A DNA stretch of 47,228 nucleotides, from positions 1-47,228 of the forward strand of contig PLHW01000059.1 of assembly GCA_003139095.1 (NCBI GenBank), given 5' to 3'. Positions 15,441 through 22,992 of the stretch are shown in pieces. Numbering within the stretch: position 1 is the stretch's first letter; the number at the start of each line of letters is the position of its first letter. Position numbers and translations under genes: made by a program. The notes beneath the pieces were generated by a model. It was not told the DNA's origin. It did no database searches and worked only from the letters and a program-made list of their open reading frames with translations. Origin of the DNA: Acidobacteriaceae bacterium (GTDB taxonomy: Bacteria > Acidobacteriota > Terriglobia > Terriglobales > Acidobacteriaceae).

Positions 15441-16762
15441 CGTGGAGACTGGCGCTTTTACGGGGCGTTCTCGCGCTCTCAATCCCCGCAACTCAATGTC
15501 TGGGGCAGTCGGTATCGGTCTTGCAGAATCCGCCGTCCTCGAACACTGTACGCCTCACCGTGAAGGACGCCGAGGCGCTCGCGCTGAAAAACAATCCAAC
15601 GATTTCTGTAGCACGGCTCAGTGCATTGGCTTCGGAGCAGGTGACACGGGAAGTGCGCTCGAATCTCTGGCCGCAAGCCTATGCCAACCTGACCGGAGTC
15701 GATGCCCGAAACAACAGCCGCATCACGGCTGGGGGATTGAACAATCCAACCGTCTACACCCGAGCCGCCGGTGGCGCTACGGTTACCCAACTCATCACGG
15801 ACTTTGGGCACACTACGAACCTGGTTGCCGGTGCTCGCCTTCAGGCAAGAGCCGACGAACAGAGCGCAGCCGCTACCAAAGAAGACGCTTTGTTGGCCGT
15901 GGACCAGGCTTTTTACAACGCGCTGCAGACACACGCTGTGCTGCGCGTAGCGGAGCAGACCGTAGCCTCGCGGCAGTTGTTATCCGACCAGGTCTCTGCT
16001 CTCACGAAGAGCAAATTGAAATCGGACTTGGACTTGAGCTTTGCTAATGTAAATTTGGCGCAAGCGAAGCTTCTCTACCTGGACGCGCTAAATAACGAGA
16101 AGGCTTCCCTGGCGGCCCTTTCGGCGATTCTGGGATACTCCACTCTCGAAGCGTTCGATTTGGTGAACGACACCCAACCGCTGGCGCCGCCCCCGCCCGA
16201 TGTGGACCCGTTGCTCGCCGAGGCTTTCGCCAAGCGTCCCGAGATTCTTGCGCTGGAATTTCAGTCCGAGTCCGCAGACAAGCTGCACCAGGCAGCGCAT
16301 GACCAGTTGTATCCGACGATCAGCGCCCTCGCAGCGTTCGGAGATTCTCCGGTACGTGACGATCGCATCTATGGGCCTTACGCTGCCGCGGGAGTGAACG
16401 TAGAGATTCCCGTCTTCAATGGATTCCTCTACTCCGCGAAGTCGCGCGAAGCGGACTTGCGCGCCCAGGCCACTCGGCAACGCCTGATCGATCTTCGCAA
16501 TCGGATCTCGCGAGATGTACGCACAAGCTGGCTGGCCGCCAGCACGGCATTCGACCGCGTGAGCGTGAGTGAGCAATTGTTGGCCCAGGCGAACCTGGCG
16601 CTCGATCTTGCCCAGACTCGATACAGGCTCGGTCTCAGTTCGATTGTAGAACTCAGCCAGGCACAGCTACAGCAGACCCAGGCCGAAATTGGAAATGCGC
16701 AGGCTGGATACGAATACCGGCTGGCTTTGGCTGTTTTGCGCTACCAGACTTCAGGTCTGTAG
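15437..16762 (+). CDS. TolC-family outer-membrane efflux protein
   Basis: A 441-residue protein with a signal peptide (LALLRGVLALSIPATQCLGQ) and two outer-membrane-efflux repeats of long helices: LTVKDAEALALKNNPTISVA starts the first, and SVSEQLLAQANLALDLAQTR lies in the second, followed by the characteristic YRLGLSSIVELSQAQLQQTQ. It forms the trimeric exit duct for the RND pump. It overlaps the pump gene by four bases and is followed by a strong terminator (16798-16853), which closes the operon. Confidence 0.94.
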   Translation: MTWRLALLRGVLALSIPATQCLGQSVSVLQNPPSSNTVRLTVKDAEALALKNNPTISVARLSALASEQVTREVRSNLWPQAYANLTGVDARNNSRITAGGLNNPTVYTRAAGGATVTQLITDFGHTTNLVAGARLQARADEQSAAATKEDALLAVDQAFYNALQTHAVLRVAEQTVASRQLLSDQVSALTKSKLKSDLDLSFANVNLAQAKLLYLDALNNEKASLAALSAILGYSTLEAFDLVNDTQPLAPPPPDVDPLLAEAFAKRPEILALEFQSESADKLHQAAHDQLYPTISALAAFGDSPVRDDRIYGPYAAAGVNVEIPVFNGFLYSAKSREADLRAQATRQRLIDLRNRISRDVRTSWLAASTAFDRVSVSEQLLAQANLALDLAQTRYRLGLSSIVELSQAQLQQTQAEIGNAQAGYEYRLALAVLRYQTSGL

Positions 16763-16797
16763 GCGATAACTCCCGGATTGTCGCTAGCCTTGATCGG

Positions 16798-16853
16798 AAA
16801 CGCCTCGGAGAGGCCGCTTCGGGTTGAAGTGAGATGCCGACCCGAGGCGTTTT
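16798..16853 (+). terminator. Rho-independent terminator of the efflux operon
   Basis: AAACGCCTCGG (16798-16808) pairs perfectly with CCGAGGCGTTT (16842-16852), followed by one more T. The 33-base loop contains a competing inner stem (CTTCGGGT with ACCCGAGG). It lies 35 bp after the tolC stop. Confidence 0.75.
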
Positions 16854-16894
16854 CGATAAGGAGAGTAAGCCGCGAAACGGCGCAAGAGTGCAGC

Positions 16895-16912
16895 CCACGG
16901 CGCAAGCCGTGG
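16895..16912. repeat. Short hairpin CCACGGC-GCAA-GCCGTGG
   Basis: A perfect 7-bp stem with a GCAA loop, flanked by GAGTGCAGC and ATAGAAAGTGG. I have seen similar CCCACGGCGCAAGCCGTGG words repeated in acidobacterial genomes, but only one copy is visible here. The rest of 16854-17055 shows nothing clear. Confidence 0.5.
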
Positions 16913-17055
16913 ATAGAAAGTGGAACATGACGAACCTCGGAGGGGGAGAAGAAACGGCTATGACACAGACTCCGCAGGGAAGACTGACCTCTCACCACAA
17001 GCCATCAGCCGCAAAACGCTGTAACGTTCTTTTTCCGACGCTCTCTAAATCCGAA

Positions 17056-17292
17056 TTACTCCACCGGCTTCTTCAACAGCGGCGATTCCGCCGCCGGCGC
17101 CCCTGGAAAATCCATCTGGAACATCGCCGCCTGCGCCGCGGCGGCCTCGTGCAGTTCATCCAGTTCCTGCGTGCCCGCGCCCTCCGGCTTGTCTTGCTTT
17201 CTTTGTTCCCGGCGCTCCGCTTTATCCCGCTGTTTCTGCTGTCGTGACTGTTCTTTCTGGCGCTTCGTAAACGTCGATCGGCCTCGTGGCAT
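17056..17292 (-). CDS. Small highly basic hypothetical protein
   Basis: A 78-residue protein whose first half is almost wholly Arg/Lys/Gln/Glu (PRGRSTFTKRQKEQSRQQKQ and then RDKAERREQRKQDK), followed by an Ala-rich acidic helix (LDELHEAAAAQAAMFQMDF) and a Pro tail. It looks like an RNA-associated or ribosome-associated small protein, but no family is recognised. GGAG lies eight bases before ATG 17292. It is downstream of the RRM gene on the same strand, separated by an octad array, and part of a cluster of small nucleic-acid-binding-type proteins. Confidence 0.75.
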   Translation of the reverse strand: MPRGRSTFTKRQKEQSRQQKQRDKAERREQRKQDKPEGAGTQELDELHEAAAAQAAMFQMDFPGAPAAESPLLKKPVE

Positions 17293-17418
17293 ACTGCATC
17301 TCCAAATTTTTAATTGTCCTTCGTCCGCCCCTATGATTGCTGCTTCAACGATTGCTGCTTCAACATTTCAAAGCAAAAGAATGCGTACCCGCCAACCCTC
17401 AACCGCATAGATCTTCGC

Positions 17419-17458
17419 AACCTTGAAACTCTGAAACCTTCAAACTTCAAAACTCTAC
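17419..17458. repeat. Octad array overlapping the RRM stop codon
   Basis: Five 8-bp units: AACCTTGA, AACTCTGA, AACCTTCA, AACTTCAA, AACTCTAC. The last one contains the RRM stop codon on the minus strand (17457-17455). The unit matches that at 8797-8831. Confidence 0.8.
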
Positions 17459-17811
17459 CAGCGCGGCTCCCGCGGTTGCCGCGGATGTCCTCGATAATCG
17501 TCCCGCCCGCGTCCACCGCCGCCGCCCCCGCCGCCAAAGCGCTGCCCATCGCCTTTCGGCCGGTCCGTCTTCGGTTTCGCTTCGTTGATCGTCAGCGGGC
17601 GTCCGCCCAGATCCGTCCCGTTCAACGCCGCGATCGCCTTATCCGCATCGCCCGCGTTCGTCATCTCCACAAACGCGAAACCGCGCGACCTTCCCGTATC
17701 GCGGTCCGTCACCAGTGTCACTTTGTCCACGGGTCCGTGCTTCTCGAAAACATCTCGCAGTTCGGCTTCGGTTGTGCTGTGCGGCAAGTTGCCAACGTAA
17801 AGGTTCTTCAT
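17455..17811 (-). CDS. RRM-domain RNA-binding protein
   Basis: A 118-residue single-RRM protein: RNP2 is LYVGNL (residues 4-9) and RNP1 is RGFAFVEM (about 44-51), with the beta-alpha-beta spacing intact and an aromatic pair in place. A glycine/arginine-rich tail (RFGGGGGGGGRGRDDYRGHP) follows, as in cyanobacterial and other bacterial cold-inducible RNA-binding proteins. It should bind single-stranded RNA in the cytoplasm. ATG 17811 has AGGAG six bases upstream, and its ATGA overlaps the stop of the pseudo-receiver gene, so translation is coupled. A longer upstream frame only reads through that gene. Confidence 0.92.
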   Translation of the reverse strand: MKNLYVGNLPHSTTEAELRDVFEKHGPVDKVTLVTDRDTGRSRGFAFVEMTNAGDADKAIAALNGTDLGGRPLTINEAKPKTDRPKGDGQRFGGGGGGGGRGRDDYRGHPRQPREPRW

Positions 17812-18410
17812 TGCATCTCCTGTATTGGTAAATCCTGCAAATTCGTCAATTCGCGCCTGTCCTCGACGCGCTGCCCTTCCGCATCTCTCACCGGCGCTGG
17901 CCTCTCCCGGATCGCTTGCGTCCGCGCGCTGCATGCCGACCGCACCGCCGAGATTCGCCGGGATGCTTCCAGCAACCCCCAGCGCTGCGTCAGCCCTTTC
18001 AAATTCAATGACAGCGCCTCCTTCACGTCTCCGCCCGTGCCCTGGTCCTCCGCGTTCATCACCGGCGCCAGTTCTTCTTCATTCGGCAAGTGCGCCAGAA
18101 ATTCCGGCCCACCCACCAGAAACGCCATTCGCTGCGGCGGCGTCGCCCCGCGAATGTCGTCACAAAACTTGTCCCGATGCCCCAGCCCTTTTTCCATATT
18201 GACCAGCACCAGGTCGTACAAATCCGCTCTCCACCACGCGCGCGCCTCTCCAATGTCGGCCGCACAATCCACTTCCATGCCGAGCTTCCGCATCACCTCG
18301 GCGCGCAAATCGCGCTTATGGGTCGATCGATCCACCAGCAGCACCCGTTTCTTTTTATCCGGAACCGGAATCATCACGGGCAGCGGCAACACCACCATTG
18401 GCATGTTCAT
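17808..18410 (-). CDS. Pseudo-receiver (CheY-like, Asp to Asn) protein
   Basis: A 200-residue protein. Residues about 20-110 follow the receiver fold: KKKRVLLVDRSTHKRDLRAE, then DLYDLVLVNMEKG, where the phospho-acceptor position is Asn71 rather than Asp. The acidic pocket is reduced to Asp27, and no conserved Lys is evident after AFLVGGPE. It probably cannot be phosphorylated in the normal way. The C-terminal about 90 residues (helical, SLNLKGLTQRWGLLEASRRI) are unrecognised. ATG 18410 overlaps the stop of the 52-aa gene by ATGA, and its own stop overlaps the RRM start. It may be a protein-protein adaptor for the RRM protein; that is inference. Confidence 0.75.
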   Translation of the reverse strand: MNMPMVVLPLPVMIPVPDKKKRVLLVDRSTHKRDLRAEVMRKLGMEVDCAADIGEARAWWRADLYDLVLVNMEKGLGHRDKFCDDIRGATPPQRMAFLVGGPEFLAHLPNEEELAPVMNAEDQGTGGDVKEALSLNLKGLTQRWGLLEASRRISAVRSACSARTQAIRERPAPVRDAEGQRVEDRRELTNLQDLPIQEMQ

Positions 18411-18565
18411 ACTGTCACCGGCGGCGCCTTGACGGCCATCGAACCGTGCGCCAATTTCGCCTGCATCGCCTCTGGGTTCAACAACTCGCGCGTTCGTTTC
18501 CGTCGCGCAATCTTCTGCTTGCGTTCCCGGTGAAATCTCGATCGGTCGCCATTCCGTGCGGACAT
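18407..18565 (-). CDS. 52-aa basic protein, first gene of the pseudo-receiver/RRM operon
   Basis: A short frame from ATG 18565 to TGA 18409-18407. The product begins MSARNGDRSRFHRERKQKIA, continues RRKRTRELLNPEAMQAKLAH and ends GSMAVKAPPVTV. Support for it being real: AGGAG eight bases before the ATG, an ATGA overlap with the next gene, and a strongly non-random basic composition. I have an impression of similar short proteins (ARNGDR.RF.RERKxKIARR) in other acidobacteria but cannot check. A nucleic-acid or ribosome contact is plausible. Confidence 0.75.
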   Translation of the reverse strand: MSARNGDRSRFHRERKQKIARRKRTRELLNPEAMQAKLAHGSMAVKAPPVTV

Positions 18566-18907
18566 AATTACGCTCCTGTCTTTCGACGGCTAACGGGGAT
18601 CACGGCCCACAGTAACTTCCTGCCCGCGCGCCGAGCGATCCGCCGCGTCAAAACCCGCGCTTTCGATCACTCTCTCCCTGGATCGGGGCGTAAATAAGGA
18701 TGGTTCCGTGCTGGTCGTTGGGACAAAGAGACGCCTCTCGATCTCTCAATCGCGAAGGCGCAAACACTTTATGGCAGGTCTTCGAGGTTAAGATCTCTAG
18801 TATAACGTGTTTGTCCCGCTCTTGCTCACCTTTCGAATTTCCGGTGCCGGCGCAGTTTGATTTCCACAAACATTACGCCCTCCCCGCCGATGCGCTAGAC
18901 TTCTTTC
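18566..18907. other. Divergent promoter region
   Basis: A 342-bp gap between the 52-aa gene (minus) and the CxxC small gene (plus). I see no gene. It contains an AT-rich TAGTATAACG near 18798-18807 that could serve as a -10 box on either strand, with no good -35. Confidence 0.5.
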
Positions 18908-19102
18908 ATGCCAAAACGCAATCTTCGGATCGTAAGAAGAGTCAGAAACATTCCGATCCTCGGAATCTGCGAACGATGCAACGCACAGTTCGGCGCAGAC
19001 CCTGAGCGGGGAAATGCACAATCCGCCATCCAGGGCCAGTTCAATGCCCATACCTGCAAGCCTCCGGACAGCACCGCGAAAAAAACCGTAAACCCGGAAT
19101 AA
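18908..19102 (+). CDS. Small CxxC...HxC putative zinc-binding protein
   Basis: A 64-residue protein: a basic start (MPKRNLRIVRRVRNIPILG), then ICERCNAQFG (Cys21 and Cys24) and, later, FNAHTCKPP (His and Cys near 49 and 51). The C-x2-C...H-x-C layout suits a small zinc ribbon. Function is unknown; DNA/RNA binding is the usual guess. There is no strong ribosome site at ATG 18908, so the start is moderately sure. Confidence 0.65.
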   Translation: MPKRNLRIVRRVRNIPILGICERCNAQFGADPERGNAQSAIQGQFNAHTCKPPDSTAKKTVNPE

Positions 19103-19468
19103 AACCGGCAGGCGATGCGGTTTCCTTGCCGATTACTCGGTCTGTCGACGCGAAAGACTTTTCTTTCGTCCCAGAGGCACGAATAAAATCGCGAGCCGCA
19201 ACGGTCTTCCTCCGTGTACCCTCGTGGCAATAAGGTTTTGCTTTACCCCCGTGTTCCTCCGTGCGCCCCGTGGTGATAAGGTTTTGCTTTGCCCCCGCGT
19301 CCCCGCATCGCCCGAATCTCCTTGTGAATCGCTCCCATTGCGCGTAACATCGATTTGTACGTTAGGCCGACTCGGTCGTGAGCAGTTCTCGCTTCAACAG
19401 CTAGTAACCTGCCTTCAGTACTTCCGAATCTCTCCAGCGTAAATCGATTCCAAAGGATCCCCACCTAT
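19103..19468. other. Long leader/upstream region of the cold-shock gene
   Basis: No gene seen in 366 bp. It holds the 47-bp tandem duplication (19207-19299) and then about 170 bp of AT-richer sequence before the cold-shock ATG. A long 5' UTR is usual for cspA-type genes and acts as an RNA thermosensor in E. coli; I cannot locate the transcription start here. Confidence 0.5.
19207..19299. repeat. 47-bp tandem duplication
   Basis: Copy 1 (19207-19253) and copy 2 (19254-19299) share TTCCTCCGTG, the invariant core ATAAGGTTTTGCTTT, and CCCCCG; they differ at a few bases and one deletion. The word CTCCGTG...CCGTGGTGA also occurs in the octad array at 37240-37263. Confidence 0.75.
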
Positions 19469-19672
19469 ATGGCAGAACAAGGAACAGTCAAGTGGTTCAA
19501 TGACGCCAAAGGCTACGGCTTCATCAGCCGTCAAAATGGCGAGGATGTTTTCGTGCATTTCTCCGCCATCCAGGCCGGCGGTTTCAAAAGCCTCCAGGAA
19601 GGCCAGACCGTCCAGTTCGACGTCACCAAGGGCCCCAAAGGCTGGCAAGCGGAAAACGTTCAACCGCTCTAA
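19469..19672 (+). CDS. Cold-shock protein (CspA family)
   Basis: A 67-residue single cold-shock domain of normal length. It carries both RNA-binding motifs, KGYGFISRQ (RNP1, about residues 15-23) and VFVHFSAI (RNP2, about 27-34), plus the KWFNDAKG start typical of the family. It is an RNA chaperone that melts secondary structure. AAAGGAT lies about ten bases before the ATG. The long AT-rich upstream region suggests post-transcriptional control. Confidence 0.97.
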   Translation: MAEQGTVKWFNDAKGYGFISRQNGEDVFVHFSAIQAGGFKSLQEGQTVQFDVTKGPKGWQAENVQPL

Positions 19673-19824
19673 CCCGGCCAATTCGCGTGCGGAGGCGATG
19701 TCTGCGGAGATCGCCCCTTCGCTCTCAACGGCCCGCAAAGCGCACGATCGGAACTGCGCAAGATCGGAACTGCGACAGTCTGCAACATGCTTACGAACCT
19801 CGACCCGCTGCAAATGGATTCCCT

Positions 19825-20139
19825 GTGAATCGCGACGACAATAACTCGACCTTCGCCATCATCCTCCACAACGTTCGCACCTATCGCTCCGCCGGAGTCA
19901 TCGAGGTTGTCCGCGGCATGCGCAAGGCCGAATTAACCCTGAAAGAATTCCAGTCTTCCCAAAACCCCGCCGAGTACCACGAGGGCTGGCGCTATTTCTT
20001 CGAAAAAACCGAACTCGCCGCCGGCACCGATCCCGCCCAGGCCACCCACCTCCGCCAGGCCGACCTCGAACTACGCGAGTCCAAACAGCCCCAGGAACCC
20101 AAGTTCACCATCCGCGCCTCCTCCAACCACCACAAGTAG
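19825..20139 (+). CDS. Conserved-looking hypothetical protein
   Basis: A 104-residue soluble protein; no family recognised. The text is clearly protein-like: TFAIILHNVRTYRSAGVIEV, then RGMRKAELTLKEFQSSQNPA, EYHEGWRYFFEKTELAAG, and a charged tail. Codon use is C-ending like the neighbours. The only in-frame start ahead of the conserved part with a ribosome-like GGA is GTG 19825; the frame is open further upstream but there it is out of character and overlaps sequence just after the csp gene. No operon partner is evident. Confidence 0.65.
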   Translation: MNRDDNNSTFAIILHNVRTYRSAGVIEVVRGMRKAELTLKEFQSSQNPAEYHEGWRYFFEKTELAAGTDPAQATHLRQADLELRESKQPQEPKFTIRASSNHHK

Positions 20140-20220
20140 CGCCGCCTCCCGTCCCCTCACGCACTTCCCCAAGAGTTTCCGCCACGCCCCCTCCGCATTA
20201 CCGCCAGTATTCGCGCACCC

Positions 20221-20249
20221 TTAAAATATCCATCCCAAGGTGGTATATT
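20221..20249 (+). promoter_or_regulatory. Promoter of the DUF433/PIN toxin-antitoxin operon
   Basis: TTAAAA (20221-20226), 17-bp spacer, TATATT (20244-20249). The -10 box is good and the -35 weak. CCATCCCAAGGTGG in the spacer is a near-palindrome and could be the antitoxin operator. Confidence 0.5.
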
Positions 20250-20264
20250 TAGAGTGAGGCCATT

Positions 20265-20882
20265 ATGACCGAATTGTTTTCCCTGAGCGAAGCCGCCGCC
20301 ATCGCCGAGATTCCCCTCGACACCGTCCGCACAGCTCTCGAAAAGAAAGCCGTAAAGCCCTCGCACAAGCGCAAGACCGGTAACTCCGTCCGCCACCAGT
20401 TTTCGGTCGGCGACGTCCTCTTCGTAAAGCTCCTCGCCGAGTTTCCCTTTCCGCTGAGCAAGCAAGATAAGAAGTCTCTTGCGCAAATCCTTGCTCGGGG
20501 CGATACCAGGTCGGCGCACTGGTCTTTGCAGGGGGCAAACCTCGTCTATCGTTCCGGCGACATGCGCATATCCATTCAATGCAAAGCATTCCGCCAAACC
20601 GTCGCCAGGAATCTTTCCGCCTACCGCTGGGGCAGCCGGCGCATCATGTCCTCGCCGCAAATCTTAGGCGGTGAGCCCGTTTTTCGCGGCACGCGAATTC
20701 CCCTCCAACATGTAGTCTCGCTCTGTCGCAAAAATGTTCCCGAACAGGAAATCACTCAGGATTTCCCCAGTCTCTCCGCTCGTGACTTGGCCTACGCGCG
20801 CCTCGTAGCGCGCCTCGGCCCCCGCCCGGGACGCCCCCGCAAGCCCCTCGCCTTTACCCGAGTGCACGGTCTCGCCCGGTGA
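20265..20882 (+). CDS. DUF433-type antitoxin (VapB45-like)
   Basis: A 205-residue protein. The N-terminal half resembles a MerR/HTH-like DNA-binding segment (LFSLSEAAAIAEIPLDTVRT). The C-terminal half is a DUF433 domain: SSPQILGGEPVFRGTRIPLQ, HVVSLCRKNVPEQEITQDFP and LSARDLAYARLVARLG. DUF433 proteins pair with DUF5615 PIN-like toxins, as in VapBC45, and that is the next gene, overlapping by GTGA. It should bind both the toxin and the promoter. The C-terminus ends with an Arg/Pro tail. Confidence 0.88.
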   Translation: MTELFSLSEAAAIAEIPLDTVRTALEKKAVKPSHKRKTGNSVRHQFSVGDVLFVKLLAEFPFPLSKQDKKSLAQILARGDTRSAHWSLQGANLVYRSGDMRISIQCKAFRQTVARNLSAYRWGSRRIMSSPQILGGEPVFRGTRIPLQHVVSLCRKNVPEQEITQDFPSLSARDLAYARLVARLGPRPGRPRKPLAFTRVHGLAR

Positions 20883-21271
20883 TCCGTCTCTTGTTGGACG
20901 AGAATATCTCGCCCACACTAGCCGGCAGACTCGCGGAGCTGGCGGTATTCGCCCAATCCGTCCCTCACGTAGGTTTGTCCGGTCGCCCGGATCACCACTT
21001 ATGGCAGTACGCGATTGACCACAATTTCGCCGTTGTCACAACCAACGCGCGCGATTTCATTCCCCTACTCAATGTCGAACTGCATCCTGGATTGATTGTG
21101 CTGCGCGACAGCGGCCTCACTCGCGATGAACAATGGGACCGTATCAAGCCCGTCATCGCGCATCTCAAGAACTCCCGCGATCCAAACTTTCTGGTCAACA
21201 AACTGATCGAGGTCAAGCCTGTTGGACGTTTCGAGATCCGGGAAATTCCGCCGCCCGCCTCGCGCCCGTAG
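20879..21271 (+). CDS. DUF5615 PIN-like toxin (VapC45-like)
   Basis: A 130-residue Mut7-C/PIN-like ribonuclease. Acidic active-site positions are Asp7 and Glu8 in LLLDENIS, the Asp of GRPDHHLW, and the Asp of TNARDFIPLL. GTG start at 20879 overlaps the antitoxin stop (GTGA), so translation is coupled. Family members cleave RNA; no target is deducible. The C-terminal about 25 residues (VKPVGRFEIREIPPPASRP) extend past the usual domain end. Confidence 0.88.
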   Translation: MIRLLLDENISPTLAGRLAELAVFAQSVPHVGLSGRPDHHLWQYAIDHNFAVVTTNARDFIPLLNVELHPGLIVLRDSGLTRDEQWDRIKPVIAHLKNSRDPNFLVNKLIEVKPVGRFEIREIPPPASRP

Positions 21272-21386
21272 TTCAACTCTCTCGGCCCTCCACCGCTCCA
21301 TCACGCCCCTCGGCACTTTCACGCCTCCCCAACGCGTCTCTCCGCCTGTTGCTTTTCTCCCCTCAGCAGAAGAGGATAGTACTCGA

Positions 21387-22772
21387 ATGATCGTGAACTT
21401 CGCCGAGCGCGCCCACAACCACAACTGGGAACTCGATCCCGTCATCCGCTCTCTCCTCGACACCGATTTCTACAAGCTCCTCATGCTTCAGTTCATCTGG
21501 AAGCACTATCCCACCACCCGCGTCCAGTTCTCCGTCATCAATCGCAGCGGCGCTCTCCGCCTTGCCGACATGTTTTCCCGCGAAGAGCTCGCCCACCAAC
21601 TCGAGCACGTCCGCCGCCTCCGCTTCCGCCGTTCCGAACTCGTCTGGCTCGCCGGCAACACCTTCTACGGCCGCCGCGGCATCTTCGAGCCTTCCTTCCT
21701 CGAGTGGCTCGAAGACGATTTCCGCCTCTCCGAATACTCCATCTCCGCCCACGACGGCCAGTACGATCTCACCTTCGATGGCCTCTGGTCCGCCACCACC
21801 ATGTGGGAGCTCTACATCCTCCCCATCATGTCCGAGCTCAAAACCCGCGCCAGCCTCAAAAGCCTTCGCGAGTTCGGCCTCGACATCCTCTACGCCCGCG
21901 CCAAAACCAAGCTCTGGAGCAAGATCGAGCGCCTCCGCGGCGTCCCCAACTTAAGCGTCGGCGACTTCGGCACCCGCCGCCGGCACAGTTTTCTCTGGCA
22001 GGAATATGTCGTCAGCGCCATGGCCGCCAACCTCGGCTCCGCCTTCATCGGCACCTCCAACGCCTATCTCGCCCACAAGCACGATCTCGAAGCCATCGGC
22101 ACCAACGCCCACGAAATTCCCATGGTCATGGCCGCCCTCGCCCCCGACGAGCAAGCCATGAAAGCCTCGCAATACCAAATGCTCGAGCTCTGGCAGCAGA
22201 CTTACCATGGCGCTCTCCGCGTCATGTTGCCTGACACCTTCGGCACCACCCAGTTCCTCGCCAACGCCCCCGACTGGGTCGCCGACTGGACCGGCCAGCG
22301 CATCGACAGCAAAAATCCCTACACCGCCGGCGACGAATACATCGAGTGGCTCCGGCGCCATCATCGCAATCCGCAGGAAAAACTCATCATCGCCTCCGAC
22401 GCTCTCGACGTCGACGAGATCCTCGGTCTCCACGCCTATTTCGATGGCGCCATCCTCGGCAACCACCTCCCCACCGACTTCACCAGCGCCGCCGATTTCT
22501 TAGACCGCAACAAATGGCGCCCCAATCGCCGCATCCGTCTCAGCACCGGCTGGGGAACTCTCTTAACCAACGATTTCCGCGATTGCGATCCCGCCGGCGG
22601 CAACGGCTTCGATCCCATCAGCCTCATCTGCAAAGTTTCCACCGCCGACGGTCGCCCCGCCGTCAAACTCTCCGACAACTACGCCAAAGCAGTCGGCGAC
22701 CCGGAAGAAATCAACCGTTACCGCCAAATCTTCGGCACCGCCGGAGTAAGCAACCTCCCAGTAATCGCCTAG
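21387..22772 (+). CDS. pncB: Nicotinate phosphoribosyltransferase
   Basis: A 461-residue enzyme that makes nicotinate mononucleotide from nicotinate and PRPP with ATP hydrolysis, the salvage route to NAD. The N-terminus (SLLDTDFYKLLMLQFIW) is diagnostic. The PRPP/phosphate site is SVGDFGTRRRHSF (about 190-202), and the phosphorylatable His is His242 in GTNAHEIPMV. A late KLSDNYAKAVGDPEEINRYR is also typical. ATG 21387 is chosen because residues before it in the open frame are unrelated. The 42-bp hairpin and a 12-bp-unit array follow its stop codon. Confidence 0.96.
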   Translation: MIVNFAERAHNHNWELDPVIRSLLDTDFYKLLMLQFIWKHYPTTRVQFSVINRSGALRLADMFSREELAHQLEHVRRLRFRRSELVWLAGNTFYGRRGIFEPSFLEWLEDDFRLSEYSISAHDGQYDLTFDGLWSATTMWELYILPIMSELKTRASLKSLREFGLDILYARAKTKLWSKIERLRGVPNLSVGDFGTRRRHSFLWQEYVVSAMAANLGSAFIGTSNAYLAHKHDLEAIGTNAHEIPMVMAALAPDEQAMKASQYQMLELWQQTYHGALRVMLPDTFGTTQFLANAPDWVADWTGQRIDSKNPYTAGDEYIEWLRRHHRNPQEKLIIASDALDVDEILGLHAYFDGAILGNHLPTDFTSAADFLDRNKWRPNRRIRLSTGWGTLLTNDFRDCDPAGGNGFDPISLICKVSTADGRPAVKLSDNYAKAVGDPEEINRYRQIFGTAGVSNLPVIA

Positions 22773-22799
22773 CACTCCGCGAAGAAATGCGCCCGGGTG

Positions 22800-22848
22800 C
22801 CCCATCCTTAACGTCGCGCATTTTGCGACGTTAGGGTGGGGCTTTTGA
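22800..22848. repeat. 42-bp hairpin repeat, copy B
   Basis: Identical layout and almost identical sequence to copy A (26-67); only the loop differs (GCATTTT against GCTTTTT). CTTTTGA follows. It lies 27 bp after the pncB stop and could serve as terminator. Confidence 0.85.
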
Positions 22849-22907
22849 CTTTGCTGTTGTTTTTGCTTTTGAACTTTGCTGTTGACTTTGCTGTTGTCGT
22901 TGCTCGT
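22847..22907. repeat. 12-bp unit array (GACTTTGCTGTT)
   Basis: Units GACTTTGCTGTT (22847), GTTTTTGCTTTT, GAACTTTGCTGTT (13 bp), GACTTTGCTGTT (22884) and GTCGTTGCTCGT. It continues directly out of hairpin copy B. Confidence 0.75.
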
Positions 22908-22992
22908 GTGGGCCGAATTCACTGGCGTTAAAACACAGCCCTACCGCTGTCCCCTGTTATCCTCAATAAATCACACCGCCGAGAGAGACCCT

